NCBI GenBank assembly: GCA_964484205.1
Contig: CAZAEZ010000015.1
Coordinates: 1-64,000 of the forward strand
Length of the DNA: 64,000 nucleotides
From: M3007 sp964484205
GTDB taxonomy: Bacteria; Bacteroidota; Bacteroidia; Chitinophagales; Saprospiraceae
Reading direction: 5' to 3'
A model generated the notes under the pieces. The model was not told the DNA's origin, made no database searches, and saw nothing but the letters and a program-made list of their open reading frames with translations. Below, piece by piece: positions 1 to 7,854 of this stretch (position 1 is its first letter; each line of letters begins with the position of its first letter). The translations under genes were made by a program, and so were the position numbers.

Positions 1-47
1 TAATCATGTAATCAATTAATCGTCAATCTGTTAAAAATAAATATTCC

Positions 48-271
48 TTAATACTACTTTGTCACTTTAAGTTTAGATGTCTCCCGCTGGTCGACATGAC
101 AGCAACCTGGGGATAAAACTTCCTCCCGATTTCTCGCTTCGCTCGAAATTTACCCGGTGCGTGGTGGAATTTCGAGCGGAGCGAGAAATCGGGTAAACAA
201 GTTTAACAAAAACTACTTGTCATGTTGAGCGTAGCGAAACATCTGATTTTAAAGTGACAAAGTAGTATTAA
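48..271 (+). repeat. 224-bp palindromic repeat, copy A
   Basis: The outer 22 bp at 48-69 and 250-271 are perfect inverted repeats. Inside them lie a second pair of arms around the agatgt...cgacatgaca and tgtcat...acatct motifs, and an inner hairpin at about 127-190 (ctcgcttcgctcgaaat against atttcgagcggagcgag). Copy B at 3404-3627 has the same length and the opposite orientation, so A and B bracket the two genes between them. I see no target duplication at the ends. The rest of 1-395 holds no gene I can support. Confidence 0.85.
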
Positions 272-395
272 GTTGATGGCTATGGGGGATGGGGGTGGGG
301 TCGACACGAGGCCGAAAAGTAAATTCAAGGCTTGTGTGTAATGGACAGGCTTCAAGCCGTAGGACGAGTCATGCGTAATAATTCAAAACAAAAAT

Positions 396-1724
396 CTACA
401 CCTTGATCTCCCAGCCCGGCTCGTACTCCCGGCTCCAAAAGTGCATGGCTTCCGGGTCGTTGAGGGGCCGGCCGGTGGCGGTGTCGAGTACAATTTTGCG
501 CCCCAGTTTCTGCGCATAGTTGCCGAGGTGGCACAGCAAATTGGTATTTGCGCCTTCGTCAATCGAGGAATGTAGCGGCGCGCCATCGCGGATCGCCGCG
601 AGGAAGTTTTGCATATGAAACTTGTCGAGGTTGCCGGCGCCGACGGTGTTGAGCGTGGCGCTTTCTTCTTCCTCTTTGATTTCCTGTACCAGTTTGTTGT
701 CCAAGTCAAAGCGGGTGTAGGCATTCCGGGTGAGCATGATGGTGCCCTCGGTGCCGTGCAGCGTAGCGCCCCGGCCTTCCCCGTTGATCGGATGGCCGTT
801 GCAACTGCGGCCTTCCCAGCTGATCATTTTTCCGCCTTCAAATTCGTAATTCACCACCTGCGTATCGTAAAACTGCCAGTCGTCGTGAAAGTGAAAACGC
901 CCGCCTGAGGAGCTCACGCTTTTGGGATATTGCAGGCCCATGGCCCAGCGGCAGATGTCGATCTCGTGGGTGCCATTGTTGTTGATCTCGCCGGTGCCGT
1001 ATTTCCAGAACCAGTGCCAGTTGTAGTGCACGTAAATATCGTTGTAGGCCTCGCGCGGGGCCGGTCCCTGCCAGAGCTCCCAGTCGAGCCAGTCGGGTAC
1101 CGGCGCCGGCTTGCCGTTTCCGATAGCGCGCCGGTTGTTGGCGTACCAGGCTTTGCCGTAGTACACGTCGCCGATCAAACCATCGCGGATATCCCGGATG
1201 GCCTGAATGGACGTGGGCGCCGAGCGCTGTTGGGTGCCCATCTGGATCACTTTTCCGTATTTATCGCGGGCTTCCACCAGCAATTCGCCCTCGCGCGGAT
1301 TGTGGCTGCAGGGTTTTTCCACGTACACATGTTTGCCGGCCTGCACGCCCATGATGGTCATGGGGGCATGCCAGTGTTCGGGCGTAGCGATCAGGATGGC
1401 GTCGATGGCCTTGTTTTCCAGCAACCGGCGGATATCGCCGTATTCGGCGGCTTTTTTGCCAAAACGATCCGTCACCAGTTCATTGGTTTTGCCCAACTCC
1501 CGCTTGTCCACATCGCAAATCGCAACCATGCCGGTATTGTCGCAGGCCGAAGCCGCCCCGATGAGCGCTTTCCCCCGGCCATGCAGCCCGATGACGGCCA
1601 TGTTGACCCGGTCGTTGGCGCCCAGGATGGAGGCGTAACTGCGCGCCGAGGTAGCGAAGGCGAGGCCCAGGCCGGCGGCGGCTGATTTTTTCAGGAAGGT
1701 TCGGCGTGTTTGTGTTTTTTTCAT
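396..1724 (-). CDS. Gfo/Idh/MocA family oxidoreductase, Tat-exported
   Basis: The 442-residue protein is an NAD(P)-dependent sugar or glycoside oxidoreductase of the Gfo/Idh/MocA family. It opens with a twin-arginine signal (RRTFLKK at residues 7-13 followed by an Ala/Gly-rich segment), so export in folded form with bound cofactor is likely. The Rossmann fold begins near residue 41 (AVIGLHGRG) and the family EKP motif is at 136-138. It lies downstream of the double-DUF1080 gene on the same strand, separated by about 230 bp that contain a palindrome. Family members of this kind oxidise glycosides to 3-keto sugars. That role is inferred here from the neighbours; the substrate cannot be read from the sequence. 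Confidence 0.9.
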   Translation of the reverse strand: MKKTQTRRTFLKKSAAAGLGLAFATSARSYASILGANDRVNMAVIGLHGRGKALIGAASACDNTGMVAICDVDKRELGKTNELVTDRFGKKAAEYGDIRRLLENKAIDAILIATPEHWHAPMTIMGVQAGKHVYVEKPCSHNPREGELLVEARDKYGKVIQMGTQQRSAPTSIQAIRDIRDGLIGDVYYGKAWYANNRRAIGNGKPAPVPDWLDWELWQGPAPREAYNDIYVHYNWHWFWKYGTGEINNNGTHEIDICRWAMGLQYPKSVSSSGGRFHFHDDWQFYDTQVVNYEFEGGKMISWEGRSCNGHPINGEGRGATLHGTEGTIMLTRNAYTRFDLDNKLVQEIKEEEESATLNTVGAGNLDKFHMQNFLAAIRDGAPLHSSIDEGANTNLLCHLGNYAQKLGRKIVLDTATGRPLNDPEAMHFWSREYEPGWEIKV

Positions 1725-1786
1725 AAGTGACAGATTTATGTGTTTTGGCGATTGCGAAAAGTTGGATGAGCCTGCTTGAGTTTTTT

Positions 1787-1950
1787 TACCACGGAGACAC
1801 GGAGGACACGGAGTTTTTGCCGCCTTCGGCGGCTTTTGGTTTAGACAGGATTTACAAGATTAAACAGGTTTAAACTCTGGTTGGTCCTGTAAATCCTGTC
1901 TAAAAAAATCGCCGAAGGCGAAACTCCGTGTCCTCCGTGTCTCCGTGGTA
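1787..1950. repeat. Long palindrome of the cacggagacacggag family
   Basis: Bases 1787-1816 and 1921-1950 are a perfect 30-bp inverted pair built from cacggag units. Two further nested inverted pairs follow: about 1840-1859 with 1884-1903, and short gccttcggc/gccgaaggc hairpins. Related copies are at 35121-35200 and 61914-62003. The element fills most of the gap between the oxidoreductase and DUF1080 genes. Confidence 0.8.
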
Positions 1951-1953
1951 TAC

Positions 1954-3330
1954 TCAGAATTCCCGGATTTTAATACTCCGGAAATGCACCGTGTTCCCGT
2001 GGTCCTGCAACAAAATATGCCCCTGCGGCCAGCGGCCAAAGCCCGGCCAGTCTTTGTACTTGCTGTAATTTACCAACGCCTCGAACATTTGCGAAAAGCG
2101 CTCGTACTCCACCACTTTTTCGTTGTTGAGCCAGTGCTCGACATGGCCGTTTTTCGACACGATCCGCGCCTTGTTCCAGGCGCCGATGCCTTTGAAAATC
2201 TGGGCTTTCGTAGAATACGGGTTGCTGCGCATCTGGCTCGGGATGAGGTCGTACAGGGAAGCCAGTGTCCGGTTTCCGGCGACCCCCATTTTGGCATCGG
2301 GGTGTTTGGCATCGTCGAGCAGTTGAAACTCGCAGCCGATGGCCGAACCGCTGCCTTTGTTGATTTCGGGGTCTACAAAATATTTGATGCCGCTGTTGGC
2401 GCCTTCTGTGAGCATGAATTCGAGTTCGAGTTCAAAATTGCTGAACTGGTCGGTGGTGATAATGTCGCCCGGGCCGGTGGCCTCGCCGCCGTCGGTGGCC
2501 TGGACGGTCAGCACGCCGTCGCGTATCACCCAGCCGGAAGTTGGAAAGGTTTCCATTTTGGCGCCGCGCCAGCCTGCGGTGGTTTTGCCGTCCCAAAGCA
2601 GGCGGTAGCCCTTGCGTTTTTCCCAGTCGGTGAGCCGGTTCACGAGGTAGCTGATCTCGGGAACTTCGGGGTCGGGCGCCCAACGGTCGGCCTCCAGGTT
2701 TTCCGTTTTGATGCGGAGCTTGCGCCAGCGGACTTTTGATCCGGCTTCAGAAGCGTTCCCGATGCTGTGCACCTGGAGTGCGATGAAGCCGGAGGCGGTC
2801 ATGTCGTCGACCAGGTTGGTGCACAGGATGCCGTTGACCCACACGCGGATCTGGTTGCCGATGGCCTCGATGTGGTAGGCATTCCAGTTGCCCGGTTTGA
2901 AGGCTTTGCGGCCTTTCGGGTTGACGGAAAGCGGGTACAGCCAGGCGCGCCGGGCTTCGTCGTACAGGCCGCCGGAATAGGCCCGCGGGCCCGGGTCGAT
3001 CTCCACCTGGTAGCCATGCACCCGGCCGTTTTGGTAGTCGGGCGTGCTCAGGCTGCGGATTTGAATGCCGGAGTTGAGCAGGTTTTCCACGTGCACCTCC
3101 ACTTCCAGGATAAAGTCGGTATAACTTTTTTCGGTGGCGAGAAACGTGTTGGGCGTGCCCAGTTTGGCGATGCCGGTGACCACGCCGTTTTCAATCGTGT
3201 AGTCGGCGGTGCCGTTTAGTTTTTCCCAGCCGTTGAGGTTATTGCCGTTGAACAATGGGGTCCAGCCGTTTTGGGCCGAAGCAGCCGATAGCGTAAGCAG
3301 GGTGAGTGCGCTCAGAATTAATTTTTTCAT
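1954..3330 (-). CDS. Tandem DUF1080 (3-keto-disaccharide hydrolase-like) secreted protein
   Basis: The 458-residue protein has an N-terminal signal peptide (about residues 1-19, ending ASAQ) and two DUF1080 jelly-roll domains. The first spans about 22-205, opening with the typical GWTPLFNGNNLNGWEK; the second spans about 240-458 (RLLWDGKTTAGWRGAK...). DUF1080 (PF06439) is now named 3-keto-disaccharide hydrolase. Single-domain members are usual, so two in one chain is less common. It lies between two Gfo/Idh/MocA oxidoreductases on the same strand, the arrangement expected when oxidised glycosides are made and then cleaved. The protein is probably periplasmic or surface-attached. The bond it cuts is not known. 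Confidence 0.85.
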   Translation of the reverse strand: MKKLILSALTLLTLSAASAQNGWTPLFNGNNLNGWEKLNGTADYTIENGVVTGIAKLGTPNTFLATEKSYTDFILEVEVHVENLLNSGIQIRSLSTPDYQNGRVHGYQVEIDPGPRAYSGGLYDEARRAWLYPLSVNPKGRKAFKPGNWNAYHIEAIGNQIRVWVNGILCTNLVDDMTASGFIALQVHSIGNASEAGSKVRWRKLRIKTENLEADRWAPDPEVPEISYLVNRLTDWEKRKGYRLLWDGKTTAGWRGAKMETFPTSGWVIRDGVLTVQATDGGEATGPGDIITTDQFSNFELELEFMLTEGANSGIKYFVDPEINKGSGSAIGCEFQLLDDAKHPDAKMGVAGNRTLASLYDLIPSQMRSNPYSTKAQIFKGIGAWNKARIVSKNGHVEHWLNNEKVVEYERFSQMFEALVNYSKYKDWPGFGRWPQGHILLQDHGNTVHFRSIKIREF

Positions 3331-3403
3331 AGGTTGCTTAAATCAGTCCGATAGAGTTTGCTGTCGGCGAGGACGCCATCAGTGGCTTCTCAACGTTTAT
3401 CCT

Positions 3404-3627
3404 TTAATTCTACTTTGGCACTTTAAAATCAGATGTTTCGCTACGCTCAACATGACAGGTAATTTTTGTTAAACTTGTTTACCGGATTTCTCGCTCCGCT
3501 CGAAATTTACCCGGTGCGTGTTGGAATTTCGAGCGGAGCGAGAAATCGGGAGGAAATTTTATCCCCAGATTACTGTCATGTCGGCCAGCGGGAGACATCT
3601 AAACTTAAAGTGCCAAAGTAGAATTAA
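3404..3627 (-). repeat. 224-bp palindromic repeat, copy B (inverted relative to A)
   Basis: The 22-bp ends at 3404-3425 and 3606-3627 are perfect inverted repeats and differ from copy A's ends at only two bases. The interior matches copy A on the opposite strand: the arm with gtttcgctacgctcaacatgac is on the left here and on the right in A. The element lies between the DUF1080 gene and the upstream oxidoreductase. Confidence 0.85.
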
Positions 3628-3643
3628 TCTGCCCTAACCGGAG

Positions 3644-3794
3644 TCAAATCCGCGTTTCGCCGAAGGCAAATCCGCTAAATCCGCGTTCTATTTCTGCTTG
3701 CCCGCAATTACATTTCGCTTGCCCGACGTAGAAGAATTACAACGCGGATGACGCGGATTCGCCTTCGGCGAAGACGCGGATTTCCACGGATTTG
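3644..3794. repeat. Imperfect palindrome rich in aatccgcg units
   Basis: The left arm at about 3644-3699 (aaatccgcgtttcgccgaag...) pairs with the right arm at about 3730-3794 read on the other strand. Both arms carry a cgccgaaggc core. Together with copy B it fills the 544-bp gap 3331-3874; I see no gene there. Confidence 0.65.
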
Positions 3795-3874
3795 TTTTTC
3801 AGTCAGGGTATTTTTCGGATTAAAGACGAAACATAATTTTAAATCGCATTTTGCTCTTAACCCGGAATGGTATA

Positions 3875-5068
3875 TCACAAATTATATTCCGCCTTCCAAA
3901 CTTCCACCCGGTTGTTGTCCATCGCATCCAGCGCCAGTTGCACAGCGATGGCGACCCGGGCGCCGGTTGCCACGCCGGAAACCGGTTGCGTATTGGCCGC
4001 CACGTTGTCGCGAAAATCGATCAACGCCTGAATACTGGGATCGGAATGTTCGATATTAAAACGCCGGCCGGTACGCTCCAAACTGTTCCTTCGGGTAGCG
4101 CCGCTGACGCCATCCACCAGCAGGTTGGTATCAGCGGGTGCGGTGGCCTCTTCGGTGTACAGCCAGGCCTCCTCCGGCGTGAGGACTATCGTGCCCTTTT
4201 TGCCCATCACCTTGATTCGATAGTGGTCGTAAGCATTGGTGGTGAGGGAGGTAAAACTTGCTTTGACACCACCGGGGTAGTCCATCAACAGGTGCACATT
4301 GTCGTACGTCTCGCGGCCGTCTTTCCAGTAGTCGATACCGCCAAAGCCGGTAATTTTTTCCGGGGCGGCGTTCAGGACCCAATTGGCGAAGTCGATCTGG
4401 TGTGCGCAGAGTTCGGCGACCAGCCCGCCGGAGTATTCGCGGTACATGCGCCAGTTGATCAGGCGTTCCAGCTTGGGGTCGGGTACGGGCCGGCGCCAAT
4501 CGCCGTTGCGGTTCCATTGGCATTCGATCCTGGAAAGCGGGCCGATAAGTCCTTCCCGGATCGATTGGGCAACGGTTTGGTAGAGTTTGGAATAGCGGTA
4601 TTGGTGCCCGGCTTGAACGATCGTTTTGGCCTCGCGGGCTTTTTTCAGGGCTTCCAGGGCCGGTTCGACACCGTAGCACATTGTTTTTTCGCAGTACACG
4701 TGTTTGCCGGCGTCGAGGGCGTCCAGCAGCATTTGGGCGTGCATGCTGAAGGGCGTGGCGATCAGTACGGCGTCTACGGCCGGGTCGTCGAGCAAGGCTT
4801 TGCAGTCGCTGCAGGTTTTTGTTTGAGGTTGCACCAGGGGCATGGCCCGGTCCAAACGGAAGGGCAAAACATCGCACAGCGCAGTAACCTCCATGCCGGG
4901 TATGTCTTTGATCAATTGTGTCATGCCCAGCCCCCGGTCGCCCACGCCGATGATGCCCATGCGCAGCGGTTGCGGATCGTTGGAAAAGGGATACAGCGAT
5001 TTTGATACCAGGGCGCCGGCGGTTGCCAGGGAGAGAGTTTGAATGAATTTTCGGCGGGAGGTCGTCAT
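3875..5068 (-). CDS. Gfo/Idh/MocA family oxidoreductase, Tat-exported (second copy)
   Basis: I chose the ATG at 5068 because it puts a twin-arginine signal (SRRKFIQTLS, residues 4-13) at the N-terminus; a start 21 bp upstream would add seven residues before it. The protein is 397 residues. The NAD(P)-binding motif is near residue 37 (MGIIGVGDRG). The family EKP motif reads EKT here; the catalytic lysine is kept. It is the most upstream of three minus-strand genes with related function, but copy B and another palindrome separate it from the DUF1080 gene, so co-transcription is uncertain. It probably acts on a sugar or glycoside in the periplasm. Confidence 0.88.
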   Translation of the reverse strand: MTTSRRKFIQTLSLATAGALVSKSLYPFSNDPQPLRMGIIGVGDRGLGMTQLIKDIPGMEVTALCDVLPFRLDRAMPLVQPQTKTCSDCKALLDDPAVDAVLIATPFSMHAQMLLDALDAGKHVYCEKTMCYGVEPALEALKKAREAKTIVQAGHQYRYSKLYQTVAQSIREGLIGPLSRIECQWNRNGDWRRPVPDPKLERLINWRMYREYSGGLVAELCAHQIDFANWVLNAAPEKITGFGGIDYWKDGRETYDNVHLLMDYPGGVKASFTSLTTNAYDHYRIKVMGKKGTIVLTPEEAWLYTEEATAPADTNLLVDGVSGATRRNSLERTGRRFNIEHSDPSIQALIDFRDNVAANTQPVSGVATGARVAIAVQLALDAMDNNRVEVWKAEYNL

Positions 5069-5208
5069 TGTTGTATTGCATTGGAACACTCAGGCAAGTA
5101 AGGAAAAAATGTACATTTAGCGCCGTATTTCACCAATTTTATACAAAACCTGCCGCCGGCAATAGTTGCCGTTCAGCCCATATTGGACCGGCCTAGATTA
5201 CAAGAATT

Positions 5209-5742
5209 ATGGAAGCACAACGCATTGAAATTCCGCTCGACAAAACAAAAATCCTGCTCTTAACCGGCGGCGCCGTCCTGTTTGTCGCCCTCGGCGCCTG
5301 GCTTCTGCTGGATGTGGCCAATGGCGAATCCGGATTTTACCGGCTGTTTTTGCAAGGTGTCGGCCTGCTGGGAATTGTATTTTTCGGTTTTATGGGCCTT
5401 ATTGGCGTGCGGAAATTGTTCGACAACCAGCCCGGAGTGATCATCGACCGGGAGGGCATCCACGACAACACCAGCTCGATCAGCGCCGGGCTGGTGGAAT
5501 GGAAGGACATCAGGGGATTTCGCAACCTGAAAATCCGGTCGACCAGATTCATCATGGTCGACGTGGAAGACCCCGAAAAATATATCGCCCGGGCAAAAAA
5601 CGGCATTGCCAGAAAAGCCATGCAGGCCAATAACAAACTGTACGGCTCGCCGGTAGCGATCACTTCGGGGGCATTGCAGTACGACTTTGACCAACTGGAG
5701 GAGTTGTTGCTGGCTGCTTATGAAAAATATAAGAATGGTTAA
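5209..5742 (+). CDS. STM3941-family small membrane protein
   Basis: The 177-residue protein has two adjacent membrane segments at about residues 14-34 and 44-62, then a soluble part of about 110 residues (GVIIDREGIHDNTSSISAG..., VEWKDIRGFR) that looks like a PH-like beta domain. This matches the uncharacterised STM3941 family. No function is established for the family. It is divergent from the oxidoreductase gene and lies 80 bp before the patatin gene on the same strand, so they may share a transcript, although the patatin gene has its own promoter-like boxes. Confidence 0.65.
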   Translation: MEAQRIEIPLDKTKILLLTGGAVLFVALGAWLLLDVANGESGFYRLFLQGVGLLGIVFFGFMGLIGVRKLFDNQPGVIIDREGIHDNTSSISAGLVEWKDIRGFRNLKIRSTRFIMVDVEDPEKYIARAKNGIARKAMQANNKLYGSPVAITSGALQYDFDQLEELLLAAYEKYKNG

Positions 5743-5751
5743 ACAGGCCGG

Positions 5752-5784
5752 TTTGGGCGGTTCTGGATCGTAGGCTTATCTTTA
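5752..5784 (+). promoter_or_regulatory. Candidate Bacteroidota promoter of the patatin gene
   Basis: TTTG at 5752-5755, 21 bases, then TATCTTTA at 5777-5784, one mismatch from the TAnnTTTG box. A start about seven bases further on would leave a leader of roughly 30 bases before the ATG at 5822. Confidence 0.45.
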
Positions 5785-5821
5785 CCCCAATCGATTTTTT
5801 CTAAACATAACCATTTGAAAC

Positions 5822-7000
5822 ATGTCAAAAAAACTGCTTGCCCGACTCACTGCACCCGGCCCCAAACGTATGCTTGCCCTTGATGGCGGCGGCATCCGGG
5901 GCGCTGTGTCGCTCGGGTTTATCGAACGCATCGAAACCCTGCTCCGCGAACGGCACAACAACCCCGACCTGCTCCTCTGCGACTACTTCGACCTCATCGG
6001 GGGCACCAGTACCGGCGCCATCATCGCCACCCTGCTGGCTACCGGCCGCAGCAGCTCGGAACTGATCGAAATGTACACCAGTCTGGGCGGTAAAATATTC
6101 GGCGACAAATACAGCCTGCTCCAGATCGGCAGCAAGATGAAAGCCAGCTACGACGACAAACCCCTGCAGGAGGAATTGAAAAAACTGTTCGGTGAAATCC
6201 GCCTCGGCGACGACGCCATCAAAACCGGGCTCAACATCAACGCCAAACGCGCCGACACCTTCAGCACCTGGTCGATGATCAACCACCCCAACGCCAAATA
6301 TTACGAACCCCAGGAAGCGGGCGAACTGGGCAACAAAGACTACCTCCTGCGCGAAGTGGTCCGCGCCAGCACAGCTGCACCCACGTACTTCCTGCCGCAA
6401 ACGATCAACATCGGCAACCGCGAAGCGACTTTTATTGACGGCGGCGTGAGCATGGCCAACAACCCGGCGCTCCAGTTGTTCCTGCTCGCTACACTGAAAG
6501 GCTTCCCCTTCCACTGGCAAACCGGCGCCGACAAACTGATGCTGGTGTCTATCGGCACGGGCACGTACACCAAAGTGGTGAATGCCAAAAAAGTTGCCGA
6601 CAACAACATGCTCGAGTGGGCCAGCACCGTGCCCGATATGCTCATGGACGACGCCACGTACCAAAACCAGCTCCTGTTGCAATACCTCAGCCAAAGCCCG
6701 ACGGCCATCGAGATCGACTCCGAAGTCGGCGATCTGCACGACGACGTGCTTACCGGTAAACCCGCCCTGCATTACCTGCGCTACCAGGCCTACCTGGAAC
6801 AACCAAAAACATTGCCCGACGGTACCCAGGAAGACAAGCCGCACCTGCCGTTTGACGACAAAACCATCCTGAAACTCCGGGAAATGGACAAGGCGGAAAT
6901 GGTGGAACAGCTCCTCCAGGTGGGGCGTATTTATGCGCAGAAAACTGTGGAAGCCGGGCATTTCCCGGTGGCATTTGATCTGAAACGCGAAGTGGTGTAG
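5822..7000 (+). CDS. Patatin-like phospholipase
   Basis: The 392-residue protein has the patatin features: the oxyanion-hole motif DGGGIRG at residues 21-27, the nucleophile motif GTSTG at 61-65 (Ser63) and the DGG motif with Asp206. It should hydrolyse acyl esters of phospholipids or galactolipids in the cytosol or at the inner membrane. It has no signal peptide or membrane segment. Patatins of this length serve as CBASS effectors (CapV), but no nucleotidyltransferase gene is nearby, so a housekeeping lipase is the more careful reading. Its codon use and composition look like its neighbours. Confidence 0.9.
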   Translation: MSKKLLARLTAPGPKRMLALDGGGIRGAVSLGFIERIETLLRERHNNPDLLLCDYFDLIGGTSTGAIIATLLATGRSSSELIEMYTSLGGKIFGDKYSLLQIGSKMKASYDDKPLQEELKKLFGEIRLGDDAIKTGLNINAKRADTFSTWSMINHPNAKYYEPQEAGELGNKDYLLREVVRASTAAPTYFLPQTINIGNREATFIDGGVSMANNPALQLFLLATLKGFPFHWQTGADKLMLVSIGTGTYTKVVNAKKVADNNMLEWASTVPDMLMDDATYQNQLLLQYLSQSPTAIEIDSEVGDLHDDVLTGKPALHYLRYQAYLEQPKTLPDGTQEDKPHLPFDDKTILKLREMDKAEMVEQLLQVGRIYAQKTVEAGHFPVAFDLKREVV

Positions 7001-7319
7001 CGTATGCGCAGAGGATAAAAACAGATCCGGTAGAGCATGAAAAAGAAAAATTCTGGCCAATACTTCTTAAGATCAATCATGTATTTGAGTATTGGAATAA
7101 ACTTGATTTTAGGTTTTCTCATATTAAGAAAGAGAATAAACGCCCGCTAGCTCCCGCCGGCGCAAGTTCCTCTGGATCAATGTTTTTCTACAAATATTTG
7201 ACCGCTCCGAGGTCGGTTATATTTTAATGCGTTTGCCCTGAATCCTCCCACTTTGCGGCGAAAAAAGCCCCATTCCCCGCATAGCATGCGGCGAATAACC
7301 CCTGTATTCACCGCAAAAC
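7001..7319. other. Intergenic stretch with a 21-bp motif shared with 35047-35067
   Basis: No gene is visible in these 319 bases. Bases 7182-7202 (gtttttctacaaatatttga plus c) recur exactly at 35047-35067. At 7201-7214 a small hairpin follows (gacc-gctccga-ggtc). Near 7250-7320 there are several tgcggcg/cgccgca units that could pair. Confidence 0.5.
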
Positions 7320-7743
7320 TTGCGGCGTATGCCCGACATCCACCAGTTGACTGATTGGCCAAACTTCCACTGGAACCACGAGGAATTGCTCGGGCGCCTG
7401 GGCGCCGTGCGCCATTTGCAGGGAACGTTGCTGGGAAAAATGTCGGCCCTGGCCTTCGATTTGCCCGGCATTTTGGGAGGGGAAATGTCGGATTTTATCG
7501 AGTGCTTCAACCAGGAAGGCCAACTGGATCCGGTAATCAAAACCCCAGCGCCTGATGATCAATACACTATTCGACGGCTTTGAAGGCAAACTCAATACCT
7601 CCAAATGGGCCAAAATTGCCAAATGCTCCGGCGACACCGCCCTGCGCGATATTCAGGATTTGGTGGCTAAAGGCATCCTTCAAAAAGAAGCGGCAGGCGG
7701 AAGAAGTACAAGTTATATTTTAGCGTCGGCAAAGTCAGGGTAG
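7320..7743 (+). pseudogene. Fic family protein remnant (DUF4172 start and winged-helix end, catalytic core lost)
   Basis: Frame 1 (from TTG 7320 or ATG 7329) reads IHQLTDWPNFHWNHEELLG and LGKMSALAFDL, typical of the DUF4172 start of Fic AMP-transferases, then jumps to FIECFNQEGQLDPVIK, a segment that normally lies just before the HPFxxGNGR active site. Near 7540 the frame shifts. The other frame then continues PQRLMINTLFDGFEGKL and a winged-helix end (SKWAKIAKCSGDTALRDIQD). An intact member has about 370 residues; here about 140 codons remain in two frames. Both the helix carrying the target site and the catalytic loop are missing, so no active Fic enzyme can be made. Confidence 0.8.
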
Positions 7744-7787
7744 CATGGGTGCATGTTGATGAAAATGGACCCACCGCCCGTATGATC

Positions 7788-7830
7788 AAAACGCTTCGCA
7801 ATATTTTCCGGGAAGCGTTTTTATTGTTGT
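7788..7830 (+). terminator. Rho-independent terminator-like hairpin
   Basis: The arms aaaacgcttc (7788-7797) and gaagcgtttt (7812-7821) pair perfectly over 10 bp with a 14-base loop and are followed by a T-rich tail (ttattgttgttgttg). It lies between the Fic remnant and the potassium transporter. Confidence 0.6.
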
Positions 7831-7854
7831 TGTTGACCACCTTTCAGTATCGAA

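Noticed and set aside
48..3627. A/B pair as a composite transposon
   Set aside because: No transposase gene or target duplication is visible; I keep only the bracketing as an observation.
5822..7000. Patatin as a CBASS effector
   Set aside because: No CD-NTase, Cap2/Cap3 or other defence gene lies within reach on either side, so the defence reading has no support from context.
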